DNA from: Pseudomonadota bacterium
GTDB taxonomy: Bacteria > Pseudomonadota > Gammaproteobacteria > Pseudomonadales > Oceanobacteraceae
DNA: 64,000 bases
NCBI GenBank assembly: GCA_030145845.1
Contig: JAIXHJ010000003.1
Coordinates: forward strand, 28,426 to 92,425
Direction of reading: 5' to 3'
The notes under the pieces: generated by a model
What the model was told of the DNA's origin: nothing
Databases searched by the model: none
Seen by the model: only the letters and a program-made list of their open reading frames with translations
Translations under genes and position numbers: made by a program
In this document: positions 28,621 to 37,355 of the stretch, piece after piece
How positions within the stretch are numbered: position 1 is the first letter of the stretch
Layout: the number at the start of each line of letters is the position of its first letter

Positions 28621-30279
28621 TTACAGCAGATTCTGCATCTGATGGAAGGCGCGGATCAGGCCGTTGGTTGAGCCATCAAAATCCTGTGGGATTTTATCCG
28701 ACTCCAGTGCGCCCAGCACTTTGCTGCCCAGCTGTTTACCCAGTTCCACACCCCACTGGTCGAAGGAGTTGATGCCCCAGATAAAGCCCTGTGCAGCTAC
28801 CTTGTGTTCGTACAGGGCAATCAGTGCCCCCACGGTCTGTGGTTTGGCTTTGGGGAAATACAGGGTATTACTTGGCCGGTTGCCGGGAATAACTTTCTGC
28901 GGTGCCAGTACGATGGCTTCAGCTTTGCTCATGCCGGCGGCGATCAGTTCGGCCACGGCTTCATCTTCCGATTTCCCCTGCAGCAGGGCCTGGCTCTGGC
29001 TGAGGCAGTTTGAAACCAGCATGGCGTGGAAGTTATCAATCGGGTTGTGGCTGCTCATCGGCATAATAAAGTCACAGGGCGAGAAGTGCGTGCCCTGATG
29101 CAGCAGCTGATGGAAGGCGTGCTGGCCGTTGGTGCCGACGCCGCCCCAGATAATCGGGCCGGTGTTGTAATCGGTGTGATAGCCGTCGATGGTGACGGAT
29201 TTACCGTTACTCTCCATATCCAGCTGCTGCAGGTGAGCCGGCAGCGAGCGCAGGTAATGGTCGTAGGGCAGAATGGCGTGTGAGTTCACGCCGAAGAAAT
29301 TCACGTACCACACCCCCAGCAGGGCCATGATGACCGGCATATTCTGCTCCAGCGGCGCGGTGCGGAAATGCTCATCCATCTGATAGGCACCGTGCAGCAG
29401 GTCGCGGAAGTTATCGATGCCGATGGCCAGTGCCAGCGGCAGGCCAATGGCCGACCAGAGTGAATAACGGCCGCCGACCCAGTCCCACATGGGGAAGATG
29501 TTTTCTTCATCAATGCCGAAGGCTTTGGCTTTTTCGACATTGGATGACACGGCGGTGAAATGCTTGGGCAGATCGTCTTCGGTGCCGCCGTTGTCGAGGA
29601 ACCACTGGCGGCAGGCGGTGGCATTTTTCAGGGTTTCCTGGGTGCCGAACGATTTGGACTGGATAATAAATAAGGTGGTCGCCGGGTCGAGACGCTTGAG
29701 AATCTCGGTAATGTGCGAGCCGTCAATATTGGCCAGATAGTGAATGTTCAGGCGGCTGTCCCAGTAGGGCTTGAGTGCGCCTGAGGCCAGTTTGGGGCCG
29801 AGGAAGGAGCCGCCGATACCGATGGATACCACATCGGTGAAGGGTTTGTTGCTGTAGCCACGCCATTGGTTGCGGCGGACTTTCCAGCAGAATTCTTCCA
29901 TGCGGTGCACGGTATCACGCACTTCCGGCATGATGTCCTGACCATCGACCAGAATCGGACGGTCACTGAAATTGCGCAGGGCGGTGTGCAGGGCCGGGCG
30001 GTTTTCACTGCGGTTAATGGCCTCGCCGGTGAACATGCTGTCGATCTGCTGTGGCAGGTTGCGCTCATGGGCAAGCTGAATCAGCAGGTGCATGGTGTCT
30101 TCGTTGATCCGGTTTTTGGAGTAATCGAGGCTCAGGCCGGCCGCTTCGGCATGGAAGCGTTCAAAACGGTTGGTGTCTTCGGCAAACCAGCTGCGCATGT
30201 GCTGGTGGCGGATGTCATCGTAATGGCTCTGTAATGACTTCCAGATTTCAGATTGGGTCAGGCTTCCTGTGGTCGCCAT
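28621..30279 (-). CDS. pgi: Glucose-6-phosphate isomerase
   Basis: Interconverts glucose-6-phosphate and fructose-6-phosphate. The open frame runs to 30411, but the ATG at 30279 ([13 protein letters not shown]) is set by AAGGA six bases or so upstream and gives 552 aa, the usual length. Signatures include [39 protein letters not shown] and GVELGKQLG. It lies downstream of panD on the same strand, as in Pseudomonas. Confidence 0.95.
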   Translation of the reverse strand: MATTGSLTQSEIWKSLQSHYDDIRHQHMRSWFAEDTNRFERFHAEAAGLSLDYSKNRINEDTMHLLIQLAHERNLPQQIDSMFTGEAINRSENRPALHTALRNFSDRPILVDGQDIMPEVRDTVHRMEEFCWKVRRNQWRGYSNKPFTDVVSIGIGGSFLGPKLASGALKPYWDSRLNIHYLANIDGSHITEILKRLDPATTLFIIQSKSFGTQETLKNATACRQWFLDNGGTEDDLPKHFTAVSSNVEKAKAFGIDEENIFPMWDWVGGRYSLWSAIGLPLALAIGIDNFRDLLHGAYQMDEHFRTAPLEQNMPVIMALLGVWYVNFFGVNSHAILPYDHYLRSLPAHLQQLDMESNGKSVTIDGYHTDYNTGPIIWGGVGTNGQHAFHQLLHQGTHFSPCDFIMPMSSHNPIDNFHAMLVSNCLSQSQALLQGKSEDEAVAELIAAGMSKAEAIVLAPQKVIPGNRPSNTLYFPKAKPQTVGALIALYEHKVAAQGFIWGINSFDQWGVELGKQLGSKVLGALESDKIPQDFDGSTNGLIRAFHQMQNLL

Positions 30280-30423
30280 TGGCATTCCTTGTGTCCGAAC
30301 TTTTCCGCTGAGTATACGGAAGGCCGCGGGGGTGGGCAAAAAACGGCAGCATTGGAAGGTGGCGGGGGTGTAAAAAAGCCGCTCGGGCCGGAGCCGGAGC
30401 GGCGTTTTCATGACAGTTCCGGG

Positions 30424-30804
30424 TCAGGCAACCTGTACCGGAATATCGAAACTGGTGTGGCTGACGCTGTTATCGGCGTTCAGGTACACCATTTTCGGTC
30501 GGAAGCTGGCCAGTTCTTCCTCAGAGAAAGCACCGTAGGTACAGATAATAATGCGGTCACCCAGATCGGCCTGGTGAGCGGCGGCACCGTTCAGGGAAAT
30601 GATACCGGAGCCGTCTTCACCACGGATGATGTAGGTGGTGAAACGCTTGCCGTTATCAATGTTGTAAATCTGGATCTGTTCAAATTCGCGCATGCCGGCC
30701 AGGTCGAGCAACTGGCCGTCGATGGCACAGGAACCTTCGTAGTTCAGCACTGCGTGAGTTACCCGCGCCTGGTGGAGCTTGGCTTTAAGCATCGTGGATT
30801 GCAT
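30424..30804 (-). CDS. panD: Aspartate 1-decarboxylase (pyruvoyl enzyme)
   Basis: Makes beta-alanine for pantothenate. The ATG at 30804 ([15 protein letters not shown]) follows AAAGGGG and gives 126 aa, exactly the E. coli length. The self-cleavage site G24-S25 is present in YEGSCAID and generates the pyruvoyl group; T57-region RFTTYIIRG and the [11 protein letters not shown] loop are also conserved. It is 110 bp after panC, third in panB-panC-panD. Confidence 0.95.
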   Translation of the reverse strand: MQSTMLKAKLHQARVTHAVLNYEGSCAIDGQLLDLAGMREFEQIQIYNIDNGKRFTTYIIRGEDGSGIISLNGAAAHQADLGDRIIICTYGAFSEEELASFRPKMVYLNADNSVSHTSFDIPVQVA

Positions 30805-30914
30805 AGGAACCCCTTTCATTCAGGACAGACGCCGGTCCGGCTCGGAATGGCTGTGACACACCGGATCGGAATTGTTCACTTTGCCCGCAGCGGACTGCGG
30901 GCGCGCAGTATGCC

Positions 30915-31790
30915 TTAATCGTCTGACGCGTTCAATGTAACGGTCAGGTTGTCGATCAGCAGGTTGTCGATGAGGCGGGCTTTGCCGATATAGGCGGCGC
31001 CGAGGATGATGACTGAGTCATCTTCCGGGCTGGCCGGTGCCAGGTCGGAGGTGCGGCGGATTTCCAGATAATCGGTGCGGAAACCGCGCTGGTCGAGGCG
31101 CTCGCGGGCGTCTGTCAGCGAACGGCTGATGTCCTTGTGCTCACGGAAATCATTGGCAATTTCCTGCAGCGTGCGGTACAGACCGGTCGCCTGCTGACGC
31201 TCTTCTTCGGTCAGATAACCGTTGCGGGAGCTGAGAGCCAGACCATCGATGTCGCGGGCGGTGGGAACCGGGCAGATTGCCACCGGCAGGCACAGGTCGT
31301 CGACCATTTTGCGGATCACGGCCACCTGCTGGAAATCTTTTTCGCCGAAGAAGGCTTTATCCGGCTGTACCATGTTGAGCAGTTTGTTGACCACGGTGGC
31401 AACGCCGTCGAAGTGACCCGGACGGCTGCCACCACACAGGCCTTCGGAGACTTCCGGCACATGAATGGTGGTCTGGCGGTCCTGGCCTTCCGGATACATT
31501 TCATCCACATCCGGGGCAAACAGCAGATTGCAGCCGGCTTCCGCCAGCATCTGCTGGTCACGCTCCAGCGTACGCGGATAGCGTGCCAGATCATCGGGAT
31601 CATCAAACTGCAGCGGATTGACGAAAATACTGGCAACGGTAAAACAGTCGTCGCCCAGCGAACGCTGGATCAGGCTGATATGACCTTCGTGAAGGTTGCC
31701 CATGGTGGGAACAAAACCGATAACACGCTGCGCAGAGCGCGCCTTGCGGACATGCTCACGCAGTTCGCGGATAGTGTGAACAGTAATCAT
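30915..31790 (-). CDS. panC: Pantothenate synthetase
   Basis: Joins pantoate and beta-alanine with ATP. The 291-aa protein shows the HIGH-type motif MGNLHEGH near residue 30, [19 protein letters not shown] binding segment, FGEKDFQQ and the KMSKS-like [10 protein letters not shown]. The ATG overlaps the panB stop by four bases (ATGA). Five C-terminal residues differ from typical ends, with a repeated [12 protein letters not shown] segment of no known meaning. Confidence 0.94.
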   Translation of the reverse strand: MITVHTIRELREHVRKARSAQRVIGFVPTMGNLHEGHISLIQRSLGDDCFTVASIFVNPLQFDDPDDLARYPRTLERDQQMLAEAGCNLLFAPDVDEMYPEGQDRQTTIHVPEVSEGLCGGSRPGHFDGVATVVNKLLNMVQPDKAFFGEKDFQQVAVIRKMVDDLCLPVAICPVPTARDIDGLALSSRNGYLTEEERQQATGLYRTLQEIANDFREHKDISRSLTDARERLDQRGFRTDYLEIRRTSDLAPASPEDDSVIILGAAYIGKARLIDNLLIDNLTVTLNASDD

Positions 31791-32596
31791 GCACTGAATC
31801 CATGCTCGGCGGCCGGGAATTGGCCGTTTTTAACTTCTTCTGTGTAGGCGGCGAATGCCTGCTGGACGTTACGGCCACCGGTCAGGAAATTTTTGACAAA
31901 TTTCGGGGTGTGGCCGGTATTGAGTCCGAGCATATCATGCATCACCAGAACCTGCCCGTCGGTATCTGCACCGGCACCGATGCCGATAACCGGAATGCCA
32001 ACCGTGGCGGTAATGCGTGCAGCCAGTGATGACGGTACACATTCCAGCAGCAGCACATCGGCCCCGGCGGCTTCCAGCGCCTGACAGTGGGCCACCATGG
32101 CGTCTGCTTTGTCCTGTTCTTTGCCCTGTACCCGGTAACCACCGAGTTTATTCACTGATTGTGGCGTGAGGCCGAGGTGAACGCACACGGGAACCCCCTG
32201 ACGGCCGAGGGATTCAACCAGCGGTATCAGCCAGTCATCCCCTTCCACTTTCACCATATGAGCACCGGCCTGCATCACTTTACGGGCGTTTTCCAGCCCC
32301 TGTTCCAGCGTGCCATAGGCCATGAACGGCAGGTCGGTCATCACCAGTGCCGGACGCTCAGCGCGGCGGTTGCCGCGGGCAACAGCGGCAGTGTGGTAAG
32401 CCATATCATCGGTGCTGACCGGCAGGGTGCTGTCATGCCCCTGCACCACATTGCCCAGAGAATCGCCAACCAGCAGGACTTCGACGCCGGCTTCCGCTGC
32501 CAGCTGTGCATACGTTGCATCGTAGGCAGTCAGAGAGGTGAACTTCTCCCCGCGGTCTTTCATGGCCTGCAGGGTGCGGATACTGATCGGATTCAT
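31787..32596 (-). CDS. panB: 3-methyl-2-oxobutanoate hydroxymethyltransferase
   Basis: First committed step of pantothenate synthesis, using methylene-tetrahydrofolate. The 269-aa TIM-barrel protein has [27 protein letters not shown] with the magnesium ligand Asp, [28 protein letters not shown] and [21 protein letters not shown]. It begins the panBCD operon; a possible promoter lies 46-76 bp upstream. Confidence 0.95.
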   Translation of the reverse strand: MNPISIRTLQAMKDRGEKFTSLTAYDATYAQLAAEAGVEVLLVGDSLGNVVQGHDSTLPVSTDDMAYHTAAVARGNRRAERPALVMTDLPFMAYGTLEQGLENARKVMQAGAHMVKVEGDDWLIPLVESLGRQGVPVCVHLGLTPQSVNKLGGYRVQGKEQDKADAMVAHCQALEAAGADVLLLECVPSSLAARITATVGIPVIGIGAGADTDGQVLVMHDMLGLNTGHTPKFVKNFLTGGRNVQQAFAAYTEEVKNGQFPAAEHGFSA

Positions 32597-32641
32597 GGGT
32601 GATCTCCGTTATCAGCGTCAGATGACGCGTTATTCTGGGGG

Positions 32642-32672
32642 CGTATAGTGCGGATTGGCCGGTATAAGTCAA
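32642..32672 (-). promoter_or_regulatory. Possible panB promoter
   Basis: On the minus strand TTGACT (32672-32667) is followed 19 bp later by TATACG (32647-32642). The -35 is excellent, but the spacing is long. It lies in the 220-bp folK-panB gap, the only gap large enough to hold a separate promoter for panBCD; the rest of that gap shows no gene. Confidence 0.4.
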
Positions 32673-32816
32673 CCTTAAGGTATATAGACAAGCCGCAGAT
32701 TCTCTGCTTCTGATCAGCTCAGGGCACAGTGTTGGCGGGGCCCGGCGGGCTGTTCACGGATGTGCAACACTGAGATGCAGAAACCGCCGGCAGCCGGGCA
32801 GGAAACAGCGGCCGGC

Positions 32817-33326
32817 TCATGACTGACTGTCCTCAGGCGACGGATGGTAAAGACGATGCAGAGGTTCGCCATAGCGTGGTGTCAGGCTGCTGAGGTCAGT
32901 GCCATCGGGCAGACGCAGCTGTGGTTCCAGTTCCAGCAGCGGCTTCACCACAAACGCACGTTCCTGCAGACCGGCATGGGGAATGGTCAGGCGCTCTGAG
33001 GTCTTGGTCAGGTCGGCATACAGCAGAATATCGAGGTCGATACAGCGTTCGCCCCAGTGACGTAACTTGGTACGTCCCTGTTGCTGTTCCTGCGCTTTCA
33101 GCGCATCGAGCAGGGCCAGCGGCGTGAGGCTGGTTTCAATCTCGGCCACGGCATTGACGTAGTCCGGCTGGTCCTGTGGCCCCATCGGCCGCGAGCCATA
33201 CAGGGATGACCAGCGCAGCAGACGGCTCTGCGGCAGACCACTGAGGGCGTGCAGGGCAACAGCAATCTGGTGGGCGGGATCATCAAGATTCGCCCCCAGG
33301 CCAATAAAACAACGCTTCATCGGCAA
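32817..33326 (-). CDS. folK: 6-hydroxymethyl-7,8-dihydropterin pyrophosphokinase
   Basis: Activates the pterin for folate synthesis. The 169-aa protein opens CFIGLGANLDDP and holds the signature GERCIDLDILLYAD plus LTIPHAGLQERAFVVKPLLEL. Its start is adjacent to the pcnB stop (no gap), so the two are co-transcribed. The C-terminus (HRLYHPSPEDSQS) is short. Confidence 0.94.
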   Translation of the reverse strand: MPMKRCFIGLGANLDDPAHQIAVALHALSGLPQSRLLRWSSLYGSRPMGPQDQPDYVNAVAEIETSLTPLALLDALKAQEQQQGRTKLRHWGERCIDLDILLYADLTKTSERLTIPHAGLQERAFVVKPLLELEPQLRLPDGTDLSSLTPRYGEPLHRLYHPSPEDSQS

Positions 33327-34745
33327 TCAGCGCGAGCGCGGCCGGCGGCTGCGGTTACGTGCCGGACGCCGGCGTTTCGGACCGTCACTGTCACCGTCTT
33401 CGCGTAACGGACGGCTCTGCACCAGATCCGGGTTTTCTTCCTGCAGGCGGGTCCAGAAGGCACCGATACCGTCCAGCTGTTCACCGGACTGCTCACGCAA
33501 CAGGACAAAATCGTAGGCTGCACGGAAGCGCGGGTGAGTCAGCAGCTCCTGGGTTTTACGGCTGCGTACCCGGCTCAGGCGCAGCTGCATTTCCCAGATT
33601 TCACGCATCGGAATGGAGAAGCGCTTGGGAATGGCCGTCGATTTGGTCTGTTGGGACAGTACGCGGTCGGCGGCTTTCTGTAATGCCGGGTGTGGCGCCA
33701 TGCCACGGGCTTCGAATTCCTGCGCGGTGCGTACCAGAGGTGCCCACAGCAGGGACGCGAGGAAGAAATAGGGTGTTACCGATTTACCCGCGCGGATGCG
33801 CACATCGGTGTTACGCATGGTGTTCTCGGCCATCGCCAGTGCCAGCGGATCTTCCTTCAGGCATTGTTCGGTGGCCGGAAACAGATAGGCGAACAGACCG
33901 TATTCACGCAACAGGCGCAGGGTATCCAGTGCCTGGCCGTGCAGGAACAGCTTCAGCACTTCCTCAAACAGACGTGCGGACGGGATCTGTTCCAGCAGTG
34001 GTGCCATCAGCGGAATGGGCTCTGCGGTATGGGCTTCGATATTGAAATCCAGCTTGGCAGCAAAGCGGATGGCGCGCAGCATGCGCACCGGATCTTCACG
34101 ATAGCGGGTTTCCGGGTCCCCGATCAGGCGCAGACGGCGGTTCTGCAGATCATCCCAGCCGCCGGCGTAGGCGTGCACACTGAAGTCGGCAATATCGTAA
34201 TACAGCGCATTGATGCTGAAGTCGCGGCGCATGGCATCTTCATCTTTGTTGCCATACACATTGTCGCGCAGGATCATGCCCTGATCGCCGGTGGCGGCTT
34301 CTTTCGGCGAGTTATCGTCGGTTGGCGGCGCGCGGAAGGTGGCGACTTCAATGATCTCACGGCCGAAGACCACATGAACCAGTTTGAAACGGCGGCCGAT
34401 CAGGCGTGAGTTACGGAACAGGCTGTTGACCTGCTCCGGCGTCGCATCGGTGGCGACATCGAAATCTTTCGGGTTCAGCCCCAGCAGGGTATCGCGCACC
34501 CCACCACCGACCAGCAGTGCCTGGTAGCCGGCGTTGTTCAGGCGATACAGTACCTTCAGCGCATTGTCGCTGATGTTGCGGCGGCTGATGGAATGCTGAT
34601 CGCGCGGAATGACGGTCAGGGGCGCCTGGTGCTGGTCTTTTTCCCGTCCGGACAGACGTTTCAGACCGGCGCCGAGTTTTCTGACGGTTTTCGCCAGTTT
34701 TTCAGTATTTGTCAGTGATTTGATCAAATTAGGTTGCCGTTTCAC
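33327..34745 (-). CDS. pcnB: Poly(A) polymerase I
   Basis: Adds poly(A) tails to RNA 3' ends and so speeds RNA decay. The 472-aa protein has the nucleotidyltransferase signature LLVGGGVRDTLLGL...DFDVATDATP with the two catalytic Asp, then RRDFSINALYYD, and a very basic C-terminus (KRRRPARNRSRRPRSR) for RNA contact. Poly(A) polymerase versus CCA-adding enzyme is decided by RRLIGRRFKLVHV-type spacing and gene context: it is downstream of cbrAB as in Pseudomonas. Confidence 0.93.
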   Translation of the reverse strand: MKRQPNLIKSLTNTEKLAKTVRKLGAGLKRLSGREKDQHQAPLTVIPRDQHSISRRNISDNALKVLYRLNNAGYQALLVGGGVRDTLLGLNPKDFDVATDATPEQVNSLFRNSRLIGRRFKLVHVVFGREIIEVATFRAPPTDDNSPKEAATGDQGMILRDNVYGNKDEDAMRRDFSINALYYDIADFSVHAYAGGWDDLQNRRLRLIGDPETRYREDPVRMLRAIRFAAKLDFNIEAHTAEPIPLMAPLLEQIPSARLFEEVLKLFLHGQALDTLRLLREYGLFAYLFPATEQCLKEDPLALAMAENTMRNTDVRIRAGKSVTPYFFLASLLWAPLVRTAQEFEARGMAPHPALQKAADRVLSQQTKSTAIPKRFSIPMREIWEMQLRLSRVRSRKTQELLTHPRFRAAYDFVLLREQSGEQLDGIGAFWTRLQEENPDLVQSRPLREDGDSDGPKRRRPARNRSRRPRSR

Positions 34746-34830
34746 GGATTAAGCAGCAGGCGAGTTTACCGGTTAAGCGGTGACAAATAAATCTTGGCAG
34801 GAATATTGGTGCAGAGCCGGGGCTGCAGAA

Positions 34831-34857
34831 AAACAAAAAGCCGCATAAAGCGGCTTT
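34831..34857 (-). terminator. Terminator of the pcnB-proximal RNA
   Basis: On the minus strand AAAGCCGC, loop TTTAT, GCGGCTTT, then TTGTTTTT. It has no role for pcnB, which starts 86 bp later on the same strand; it is placed to end a transcript made in the cbrB-pcnB gap. Confidence 0.85.
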
Positions 34858-35110
34858 GTGAGTCCCTGTTGTTATCAGTCCATTCCCTGTTTTCCTGATA
34901 CGAAGCGGCTGTTTTGAATATACAGGCCGTAGCCCTTTATTTTTCTTATTGTCACAGCTCCGGGCTGTGCATTCGAAACAGTGCCTGCATGGTACCGCTC
35001 TGCTGTTGTTATTGTTATCGCAGAGCAGTAACCGGCCATTGTTATTTTTATTGTCGGCCGGTGTGGGACACAGGCGTTTTTTATTTTTATTGATCGCTGT
35101 GTTCCCTCTG
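34831..35110 (-). ncRNA. CrcZ-type sRNA candidate, pcnB-proximal copy
   Basis: About 280 nt between a sigma-54-type promoter and a T-tailed hairpin, without a credible gene. The RNA strand holds four full A-rich motifs of the AAnAAnAA Hfq/Crc type at 35077-35092, 35038-35053, 35003-35018 and 34935-34951, plus a partial one at 34867-34876. Two of them sit in loops of seven-pair stems (ACCGGCC at 35031-35037 with GGCCGGT at 35056-35062; GCTCTGC at 34997-35003 with GCAGAGC at 35020-35026). CrcZ of Pseudomonas, found at the same cbrB-pcnB place, titrates Hfq-Crc with such motifs. Both ends are estimated. Confidence 0.8.
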
Positions 35111-35120
35111 ATCTGTATAG

Positions 35121-35136
35121 AGCAGGCGCCGTGCCA
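35121..35136 (-). promoter_or_regulatory. Sigma-54 promoter, pcnB-proximal RNA
   Basis: Minus-strand TGGCACG (35136-35130), four bases, CTGCT (35125-35121). GG and GC are exactly ten bases apart, as required for -24/-12. Predicted start near 35110. Confidence 0.8.
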
Positions 35137-35155
35137 GTTTTTAAATATCTATATA

Positions 35156-35168
35156 AATCAGTGGGTTA
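35156..35168. promoter_or_regulatory. IHF-like site, second module
   Basis: AATCAGTGGGTTA differs in one base from WATCAANNNNTTR. It lies 20 bp upstream of the sigma-54 element, next to a 19-bp AT-rich block (35142-35160) that matches 35793-35811 at 17 positions. Confidence 0.55.
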
Positions 35169-35188
35169 TGATTTTTCTGGCGATATTG

Positions 35189-35268
35189 GTAACCCTGTGT
35201 AAGACCAAAGTGTTACGGCATCCGGGGTCTGAGGTAACAGTGACTGTTTCCCGGTAACAGTTTGTAAC
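35189..35268. promoter_or_regulatory. Upstream activator sites (GTTAC/GTAAC), second module
   Basis: Five half-sites: GTAAC at 35189, 35234, 35254 and 35264, and GTTAC at 35212, 50-130 bp upstream of the -24/-12 promoter. CbrB-bound regions upstream of crcZ-type genes are, as I recall, built from such half-sites; this should be checked. The same motif occurs in the first module. Confidence 0.65.
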
Positions 35269-35574
35269 ACCACAGTATCCGCAGGGCTTTACACGGACAT
35301 CGGGGTTGTCGCCGGAGCCGCAGCAATCAGGCAGCCTGTGGATAACGCACACAGGCCGGTACGGGTCTTGCCCGGCTCAGGGCATGGGTGACAGGGAATA
35401 GCGGAACCTGTGTTGAAGTCCGGACTCCGGGTTTTGCTGTACTCAACGATACCGTCAGGCCGGTTTACGCTGCACAAGGTGCCTGGCGTCCGCCGCAGGT
35501 TTTGCGCGAACAGAGGTTGTCTGGCATCCGATGATGTCTGTGGGGGCTTGTGTTATGGGAGTGAATCGTCGGGG
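35269..35574. other. Gene-free spacer between the two RNA modules
   Basis: About 300 bp with no credible gene. I note a CCTGTG/CACAGG dyad at 35335-35355 that contains one perfect DnaA-box sequence (35337-35345), and an AGTCCGGACT palindrome near 35417. Either the first RNA reads into this stretch or it is a remnant of the duplication. Confidence 0.5.
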
Positions 35575-35624
35575 GAGAGAAGAAAGAGGATTGCTTTGCC
35601 GGCAGCGAAGTCGGCAAAGCAATC
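35575..35624 (-). terminator. Hairpin ending the cbrB-proximal RNA
   Basis: Perfect 13-base arms (35589-35601 and 35612-35624, GATTGCTTTGCCG and its complement) with a 10-base loop; on the minus strand it is followed by CTCTTTCTTCTCT, a pyrimidine-rich but not pure T tail. Confidence 0.6.
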
Positions 35625-35750
35625 ATCTGTCAGTGAGTCGGGGCTTATTATTTTTATTGCTAACTCAGAGGCCGTGCTTTTTATTTTTATTGTATGGCCG
35701 ACGCACCCGGATTTTATTTTTATTCTATGGGGCGCATTTTTTATTGCTTT
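35575..35750 (-). ncRNA. CrcZ-type sRNA candidate, cbrB-proximal copy
   Basis: About 175 nt from a predicted sigma-54 start to a long hairpin. Four A-rich AAnAAnAA-type motifs lie on the RNA strand at 35736-35746, 35711-35725, 35678-35692 and 35645-35660, separated by GC-rich spacers that can pair. The order of elements (activator sites, IHF site, promoter, A-rich RNA, hairpin) repeats that of the downstream copy with an offset of 640 bp at the promoter. The 3' end is the less certain end; the RNA may run on toward 35300. Confidence 0.75.
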
Positions 35751-35760
35751 GTTTTCTTAA

Positions 35761-35776
35761 AGCGATTGCCGTGCCA
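35761..35776 (-). promoter_or_regulatory. Sigma-54 promoter, cbrB-proximal RNA
   Basis: Minus-strand TGGCACG (35776-35770), four bases, TCGCT (35765-35761); GG to GC spacing is ten bases. Predicted start near 35750. Confidence 0.8.
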
Positions 35777-35806
35777 AACCCTTTTATTTTTATAAATATC
35801 GTTATA

Positions 35807-35819
35807 AATCAAATAGTTG
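35807..35819. promoter_or_regulatory. IHF site, first module
   Basis: AATCAAATAGTTG fits WATCAANNNNTTR at every position, about 31 bp upstream of the -24 element, the usual place for IHF bending at sigma-54 promoters. Confidence 0.65.
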
Positions 35820-35903
35820 GCGGGTTTCAGGGCGTTGATTGAAGATGAGGGGAACGGCTGAAGTGTTACCGGTGGTGGCGTGATATGACGGATTTTTGGG
35901 TAA

Positions 35904-35940
35904 GTGTAACCCGGAGGTTACACTTTGTGTTACCCGTAAC
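35904..35940. promoter_or_regulatory. Upstream activator sites, first module
   Basis: Two perfect dyads: GTGTAACC-CGGA-GGTTACAC at 35904-35923 and GTTAC-CC-GTAAC at 35929-35940, about 130-165 bp upstream of the promoter and just past the cbrB stop. A single GTTAC is also at about 35865. Likely CbrB binding region by position and likeness to the second module. Confidence 0.7.
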
Positions 35941-35954
35941 GGGTGTCCGTAGTT

Positions 35955-37355
35955 TTACTTACCGCCTTTTTTACGCGGGATACCCAGCCGCTGACGGCGC
36001 TCCCACAGGCTCTTACGGGAAATCCCCAGTTTGCGTGCCAGATCGGTTTCGGTCATGTTCTGTTCGTTTTCCAGTACGAAGTGCACGAAGTAATCGTCCA
36101 GTGACAGATCTCCCTGCTGGGGCTGGCTGTCAGCCGCTTTGTACTGTTCATCCTGTTCCAGGTGCTCACGCATACTGGAGCTGATGTAGCGGTCGGGGGA
36201 CAGGTCGATACCGAGAATACTGGCCGGGATTTCATTCTCGTCGGCGAGAATCACCGCCCGTTCCACGGCATTTTCCAGTTCGCGCACGTTACCGGGCCAC
36301 TGATACTGGCGGATGGCCTGCAGGGCGTCGTCGGTGAAGTGCATCGGCGGCTGCTGCATCTTCTCACAGGCGCGCGACAGCATGGCGTTGGCGATTTCGA
36401 CCACGTCATCGCCGCGCTCGCGCAGCGGTGGCAGGTGCAGTTCCACCACGTTCAGGCGGTAATAGAGGTCTTCACGGAATTCGCCACGGCTGGCCAGGTC
36501 TTTCAGGTTACGGTGGGTCGCGGCAATCAGGCGTACATCAACCTGTTTACTCTGCACCGAGCCGACGCGGCGGATTTCACCTTCCTGCAGCACGCGCAGC
36601 AGACGGGCCTGGGCTTCCAGTGGCAGTTCACCGATTTCATCGAGGAACAGGGTGCCGCCGTCGGCGGCTTCCACCAGGCCCTGACGGGTCGCGTTGGCGC
36701 CGGTAAAGGCGCCTTTTTCATGGCCGAACAGTTCGGATTCGATCAGGGTTTCCGGAATGGCGGCACAGTTTACCGAGATCAGCGGTGCTGAGCCGCGCCG
36801 GCTCTGATCGTGCAGGGCACGTGCGACCAGTTCCTTACCGGTTCCGGATTCCCCCAGAATCAGCACGGTGGCATCGGTCGGCGCTACCTTGCTGATTTTT
36901 TTGAACAGCAGCAGCATGGGTTCGCAGCTGCCGATAATGCCGGTGGCCGGATATTCGCGGCTGACTTCCTGCTTCAGGCTGGCAGCGGCAGACGGTTTAT
37001 GACTGAGGCTGGATTCTTTCAGGATACGTGCGACTGCCTGTACCATTTCGTCGTGATCGAAGGGTTTGGCGATGTAGTCCACGGCGCCCATTTTCATGGC
37101 ATCCACGGCGGAGCGCAGACTGGCGTAGCTGGTCATGATCAGTACCGGGGTATCGCCGGCCAGTTCCACCAGTTCAGTGCCCTGACCGCCGGGCAGACGC
37201 AGATCACTGATGATCAGGTCGAAGCTGCCGAGGTTCTGGGCTTTGGCGGCATCCAGCGAATCCACTTCCGTTACTTCGTAGTTGTGGCGCTGCAGCAGGC
37301 GGCGCACTGACTGACGGATAATGGCTTCGTCTTCAACGACCAGAATATGACTCAT
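35955..37355 (-). CDS. cbrB: Sigma-54-dependent response regulator CbrB
   Basis: NtrC-type regulator of 466 aa: receiver domain (about 1-120, phosphoacceptor D51 in [10 protein letters not shown]), AAA+ domain (about 145-385, Walker A GESGTGKE, sigma-54 contact loop GAFTGA) and C-terminal Fis-type HTH ([24 protein letters not shown]). In Pseudomonas CbrB controls carbon/nitrogen balance, largely by switching on CrcZ. It overlaps cbrA by four bases and is followed by two sigma-54 promoters with paired upstream dyads, which it is expected to activate. Confidence 0.94.
   Translation of the reverse strand: MSHILVVEDEAIIRQSVRRLLQRHNYEVTEVDSLDAAKAQNLGSFDLIISDLRLPGGQGTELVELAGDTPVLIMTSYASLRSAVDAMKMGAVDYIAKPFDHDEMVQAVARILKESSLSHKPSAAASLKQEVSREYPATGIIGSCEPMLLLFKKISKVAPTDATVLILGESGTGKELVARALHDQSRRGSAPLISVNCAAIPETLIESELFGHEKGAFTGANATRQGLVEAADGGTLFLDEIGELPLEAQARLLRVLQEGEIRRVGSVQSKQVDVRLIAATHRNLKDLASRGEFREDLYYRLNVVELHLPPLRERGDDVVEIANAMLSRACEKMQQPPMHFTDDALQAIRQYQWPGNVRELENAVERAVILADENEIPASILGIDLSPDRYISSSMREHLEQDEQYKAADSQPQQGDLSLDDYFVHFVLENEQNMTETDLARKLGISRKSLWERRQRLGIPRKKGGK

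Noticed and set aside
35337..35345. Perfect DnaA-box word
   Set aside because: A single copy with no AT-rich unwinding element, dnaA or dnaN nearby; expected by chance in a genome.
35410..35842. Plus-strand open frames of 116 and 103 residues in the cbrB-pcnB gap
   Set aside because: They consist largely of Phe/Ile/Leu runs created by the repeated TTTTTATTTTTATT blocks, overlap each other in different frames and lack ribosome sites.
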